From assembly GCA_013361525.1 (NCBI GenBank), contig JABFXY010000144.1, forward strand, positions 1 to 64,000: a stretch of DNA of 64,000 bases, written 5' to 3'. The notes below the pieces were generated by a model, which worked only from the letters and a program-made list of their open reading frames with translations, did no database searches and was not told the origin of the DNA. Origin of the DNA: Polyangiaceae bacterium. Its GTDB lineage: Bacteria; Myxococcota_A; Polyangia; Polyangiales; Polyangiaceae. The first letter of the stretch is position 1, and the number at the start of each line of letters is the position of its first letter. Position numbers and translations under genes: made by a program. Below are positions 60,688 to 64,000 of this stretch, in pieces.

Positions 60688-62784
60688 TTACTTAGGCGGG
60701 GTGATGATAACGTCCTTCGGTGGGATGAGGAAGTAGACGTCGCGCTCGTCGAGCGGCGACCCGTCTCCCCGTACCGTCAGGATTGCGCGGTAAATCTGAG
60801 GTGCGTCGGTGGCCGGAACAGTCGTGTTCTGCGGTACTGGTACGACGTCCCAGCACACGTGTTTACCCGGATAGAGCACCGGAAACGCATCGTCGTAACC
60901 GTCGCCATCGGTGTCCGCGGTGGGGTCCACGACGTCGCACTCACCGCTGCCGGAGACGTTCACCTCCAGGTAATCGATGAATTGCGTCGCATCGATCGTG
61001 TCGCCCGCGCCGTCGTCGGCGTCGGTCGCGTCGATCGTCGTATCGAGCGACTTTTCGCGCGCCAGCTGCTTGATGGCCGTCACGGTGTTCTGCACGACGG
61101 CGTTGTCGATGGCCTGGTACACGAATGGGTCACCGCTCGAGTCGACCGTACCGGATGCATTCGCGATGTCCGTGGCGACACTCTGGGCCGTCCCAGTGCC
61201 CGTTTGATCGCCCGTGCCCCAAAGCCCGACGAACTTGATCCCCGCCGCCTGCAGAGCCGCGCCTGCGCTCGCCGCCGTGAAGCTCGTGCATTCGATACCC
61301 ATGCATTGCTGATTGGCGTCGGTGATCTGCACGTAGATGCGAATCGCATCGGCGCGGAAGCCGGGGCACCCGATGCCGTTGCCGGCGCAGCCCATGCCGG
61401 CGTCGTTCGGGCATAGCCCAGGGTTCGCAATGCAATGCGACGGCTGGAACGGCGCCTCGTTCTGGCCGCCCCCGATATCGGGGACGGCACCCGCCGTCGC
61501 CGCAGGATCGCTCTGCAGCGAGAGCAGATTCTCGTACGTGTTGAGCTCGTCGAAACGACCGACGCCCGTCCACACGTCCGCGATGCAGCCAAGTCCTTCG
61601 TTGGGATCTTGAATGCAATGGTTCTCGAAGCAGACGCCGGCACCGCAATCGGCGTCGAGGTTGCAAACACCGCCGTAATTCGCGCATTCGAGCTGATTCA
61701 CGATCGCGGGCACGCCGCTCACCATGTTCTGCATGGCGGTGAGCTCCGCGCTCATCGACCCCGTCGTGTCGAACGCGAAGTAGACGTCGGCGAACTGAAT
61801 GTTGGTTCGGAAGCGAACCGTGTCTTCCTCCGGCGTGGTCGGCTCCTCGTAGGGAACGATGAACACGAAGTCGCCGTTCGCCTGCGGGTTGTCCGAGTCG
61901 TCGGTCGGGTCGGTGCCGGCGACCTGCTCGATGAGGTCGCTGACGCCGTCGCCGTCGGTATCGACGCTCGTCGGATCCGTCCCGATCTCGTGCTCGTCCG
62001 CGTCGGAGACACCGTCGCTGTCGGAGTCTTCGTCCTGGAAATCGGGGATGTCGTCGTCGTCGGTGTCGACCGGATCCGTCCCGACGTCGTCGTCGCCCGC
62101 CTCTTGCGAGTCGCTGAAGCCGTCGTTGTCGGAGTCGTCGTCGTATCGATCGCGGATCCCGTCCCCGTCGGTGTCGGCGCCGTTCTCGTCGAAGTCGCCA
62201 ATCGAGTCGCTGTCGCTGTCGAGGTCGTGATAGTCCGCGCTCCCGTCGCCGTCGCAGTCCTTCGGATCGGCCGGTGTGCCCTCTGCGTCGGGTTGGCCAT
62301 CGTCGTCGCAATCGCTGCCTGCGCCGGCGATCTCGATCGCGTCTTGAACGGTGTCGCCGTCGTCGTCGCTGTCGGCGAAATCGGGTATCCCGTCGTCGTC
62401 GAAATCGTCGATGCCGTCGTCCGCATCGAGGATCCCGTTTCCGTCGGAGTCGTCGTCCAGAAAATCCGGTGTCCCGTCGTTGTCGGAGTCGACGGGCGGC
62501 GTGTCGGGATCGGTGTCGCCGGCCTCCACGGAGTCGGGGATACCGTCGCCGTCCGCGTCCTCGTCGTCGCGGTTGAGGATGCCATCGCCGTCCGCATCGC
62601 CGTCGCCTTCGTCGGCGTCGGCGATGCCGTCGCCATCCGCGTCCGCGCTCGAGGGCGGGCCACCTCCGTCACCGCCGCCGCCCGCACCCCCAGCCTCGTC
62701 GTCGGCCCCCGGCTCGCAGGCGGCCGCGATCAACAGCGTCAATGGGAGGCAATAAGCGAGATGGCGAATACGAGATAAAGCCAT
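60688..62784 (-). CDS. Lipoprotein with thrombospondin type 3 repeats and a vWA-like domain
   Basis: 698 residues, lipobox LIAAAC (Cys23). From about 45 to 320 the protein is a run of calcium-binding type 3 repeats built on DxDxDGxxD, including GTDPTSVDTDGDGVSDLIE. A vWA-like domain follows, with VYFAFDTTGSMSAELTAMQ as its metal site (a DxTGS variant). Cysteine-rich loops (CNLDADCGAGVCFENHC) interrupt it. The C-terminus is beta-rich. It is likely a large calcium-dependent surface protein. The DNA has an extreme GAC/GAT repeat bias, which explains the long antisense frames. Confidence 0.88.
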   Translation of the reverse strand: MALSRIRHLAYCLPLTLLIAAACEPGADDEAGGAGGGGDGGGPPSSADADGDGIADADEGDGDADGDGILNRDDEDADGDGIPDSVEAGDTDPDTPPVDSDNDGTPDFLDDDSDGNGILDADDGIDDFDDDGIPDFADSDDDGDTVQDAIEIAGAGSDCDDDGQPDAEGTPADPKDCDGDGSADYHDLDSDSDSIGDFDENGADTDGDGIRDRYDDDSDNDGFSDSQEAGDDDVGTDPVDTDDDDIPDFQDEDSDSDGVSDADEHEIGTDPTSVDTDGDGVSDLIEQVAGTDPTDDSDNPQANGDFVFIVPYEEPTTPEEDTVRFRTNIQFADVYFAFDTTGSMSAELTAMQNMVSGVPAIVNQLECANYGGVCNLDADCGAGVCFENHCIQDPNEGLGCIADVWTGVGRFDELNTYENLLSLQSDPAATAGAVPDIGGGQNEAPFQPSHCIANPGLCPNDAGMGCAGNGIGCPGFRADAIRIYVQITDANQQCMGIECTSFTAASAGAALQAAGIKFVGLWGTGDQTGTGTAQSVATDIANASGTVDSSGDPFVYQAIDNAVVQNTVTAIKQLAREKSLDTTIDATDADDGAGDTIDATQFIDYLEVNVSGSGECDVVDPTADTDGDGYDDAFPVLYPGKHVCWDVVPVPQNTTVPATDAPQIYRAILTVRGDGSPLDERDVYFLIPPKDVIITPPK

Positions 62785-62915
62785 TAGGTACCTCCGTCGC
62801 GCCCCGGACGAACGGCAAGGACATGCCGAGATAGAAGGGTCGCATGCGACCCGCCCAACATCAAGACGTCGTCAAAGCGCCGTCAGGTCGACCGCTCGTC
62901 AGGACGATGGAGGCG

Positions 62916-64000
62916 TCAGCGAATGGGCTCGACGGTGCCGTCGCTCTTCACGACGAGCGCTGCGATACCCTGCTTCGCGTTGAAGAGGACCACGGCGGCC
63001 TTCTTTCCAATGAACGGAATGGGTCCACCGGTGGATGGGCCTCCGTGATCCGCGTCCTCCAACACGATACGAGGCGGCGCTCCGGCACGCTCGAGCTTCA
63101 ACAAACCATTTTTCGTGCGCGATAGCGCGACGTGCGCGCCGTCGAGATCCGCCTCCACCCAGGTGGCCGATGGGGCAGGAAGCCTCGGCCGATCCGACGC
63201 GCTCGTCACCGAACCGGGGTCGTCCTCGGTCTGCTCCCCTTTGCGCGCGTCGAATACACCGTATTTGCTCTCCGCGGGCGTCGCGCCGATCGACACGACA
63301 CCCCAGATCGTCGGCTGCGCCTTTCCCTCGACGAGGCGCGCCGTCTGCGCCCCGACGGGGACCGATGTCGGCGAGCAAACGACGGGCTTTTCCCCGTCCG
63401 GCTCGACCTCGCAAACATGGAGAATCCCCACCGTATCGCGATAGAGAAGCGCCGTTTTCCCTGCGCCGGTGCCGGTCATTCCCTGTAGCTGCACCGTGCC
63501 GGGGACGATCTCTTTGAAGTCGCCGGCGACGAATGGCTTGCCAGTGAGACGAGGTGGGCCTTTATCGAGAGCGCCGCCTTCGGGCCGGATCCTCGCGGCG
63601 GAGGCGGCGTCGTCGAACTGCTCGATGCGCTTCAGAAAGCTCTCTGCGGAGCAACGCTCGTTGCAATGCGCCTCGACCTCCAGGAGCTCGCGCAAGCCGG
63701 CGGTCTTCTTGTCGCCGTCGTCGACGCTTTCGTAAAACTTCGTAATGGTCGCGTCACACCGCTTCGGGTAGTCGCCGCGATCGTCACCGAGCGCCGCATC
63801 GATCGAGCGGACGCGGCTCTCCACCGGCTCGCCCTCGGCGAGCGGCTCGCCGAGCACACACGCGATGACGTCTCCCCACGCTCTCTTCGAGTCGGGCGGT
63901 GATCGCTTCTTCCACAGGTAGAAGCCGCCGCCAGCTGCGGCCGAAACGACGACCAGGGCGACGACGACGGGAAGCGCTCGCCCACGCGGAGCGGGAGGCG
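62916..64000 (-). CDS. Membrane-anchored hypothetical protein, 5' end beyond window
   Basis: The frame stays open to the right edge, so about 360 C-terminal residues are visible and the start lies outside. Near the edge a transmembrane helix (ALPVVVALVVVSAAAGG, then GFYLWKKR) is followed by RAWGDVIACVLGEPLAEG and a soluble domain of about 300 residues with cysteines in AHCNERCSAESF and HVCEVEPD. The rest is beta-rich (GKTALLYRDTVGI, ARIVLEDADHGGPSTGGPIP-like segments, KKAAVVLFNAKQGIAALVVK). A cytoplasmic or N-terminal part upstream may carry another domain. No family recognised. Confidence 0.75.
   Translation of the reverse strand, partial: PPAPRGRALPVVVALVVVSAAAGGGFYLWKKRSPPDSKRAWGDVIACVLGEPLAEGEPVESRVRSIDAALGDDRGDYPKRCDATITKFYESVDDGDKKTAGLRELLEVEAHCNERCSAESFLKRIEQFDDAASAARIRPEGGALDKGPPRLTGKPFVAGDFKEIVPGTVQLQGMTGTGAGKTALLYRDTVGILHVCEVEPDGEKPVVCSPTSVPVGAQTARLVEGKAQPTIWGVVSIGATPAESKYGVFDARKGEQTEDDPGSVTSASDRPRLPAPSATWVEADLDGAHVALSRTKNGLLKLERAGAPPRIVLEDADHGGPSTGGPIPFIGKKAAVVLFNAKQGIAALVVKSDGTVEPIR

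Overview
The window is GC-rich bacterial chromosome. It most likely comes from a myxobacterium of the Polyangiales type (phylum Myxococcota). The evidence for that is indirect but consistent: many lipoproteins with Gly/Ser/Thr-rich linkers after the lipobox, DUF4215 cysteine-rich repeats, delta-60 repeats and thrombospondin type 3 repeats, several Ser/Thr protein kinases, an FHA/sigma-54 activator, hybrid histidine kinases, and frequent GTG starts. No rRNA, tRNA, CRISPR array, phage or intact insertion sequence was recognised.

Layout. 1-2.6 kb: a truncated unknown gene, a 21-bp-period repeat array in two opposite orientations, a SUMF1-domain lipoprotein, and a broken tandem copy of its 5' end. 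2.6-8.0 kb: a PAS hybrid histidine kinase, divergent from a coupled pair of surface lipoproteins (five DUF4215 modules; a vWA domain). 8.3-11.8 kb: a molybdate operon (an XRE regulator with a molybdate-binding-like domain, then modA, modB, modC) behind a near-perfect palindrome. 11.8-13.6 kb: a lipoprotein, a small graveyard of two gene fragments whose intact relatives lie at 25.3 and 36.6 kb, and a MAPEG-family membrane protein. 13.8-22.3 kb: a delta-60 repeat protein, a second hybrid kinase paralogous to the first, a LigB-type dioxygenase, a PAS-PAS hybrid kinase and a degenerate receiver-like protein.

22.4-27.7 kb is one co-directional run: htpG, greB, a small soluble protein, a zinc-ribbon membrane protein and a Ser/Thr kinase. 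27.7-35.6 kb (minus strand) is a signalling block: a repeat lipoprotein, an FHA/sigma-54 activator, a very large kinase-ATPase-TPR protein and a cysteine-rich lipoprotein. 35.9-38.1 kb holds a secreted protein, a small membrane protein, and an ECF sigma factor coupled to a putative membrane partner. 38.1-43.1 kb has two divergent cytochromes P450 beside an FAD oxidoreductase coupled to a lineage-specific protein. 43.2-46.8 kb: two envelope proteins, pdxJ and a second ECF sigma factor. 47-52.8 kb: the bifunctional NAD(P)HX repair gene, a three-copy tandem of a 90-bp hairpin repeat (a fourth copy is at 37.1 kb), a DUF4105 membrane protein, a beta-propeller lipoprotein and a phosphodiesterase-like lipoprotein. 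53-60 kb: an ABC exporter, a thiolase coupled to a metallo-beta-lactamase-fold hydrolase, two universal stress proteins and purE-purK. 60-64 kb: a lineage-specific protein, a Ca-binding-repeat/vWA lipoprotein and a truncated membrane-anchored protein.

Coordinates and starts were read by hand from the sequence. Family names come from motif recognition, not from database searches. Long open frames antisense to real genes are a by-product of the base composition and were left out.
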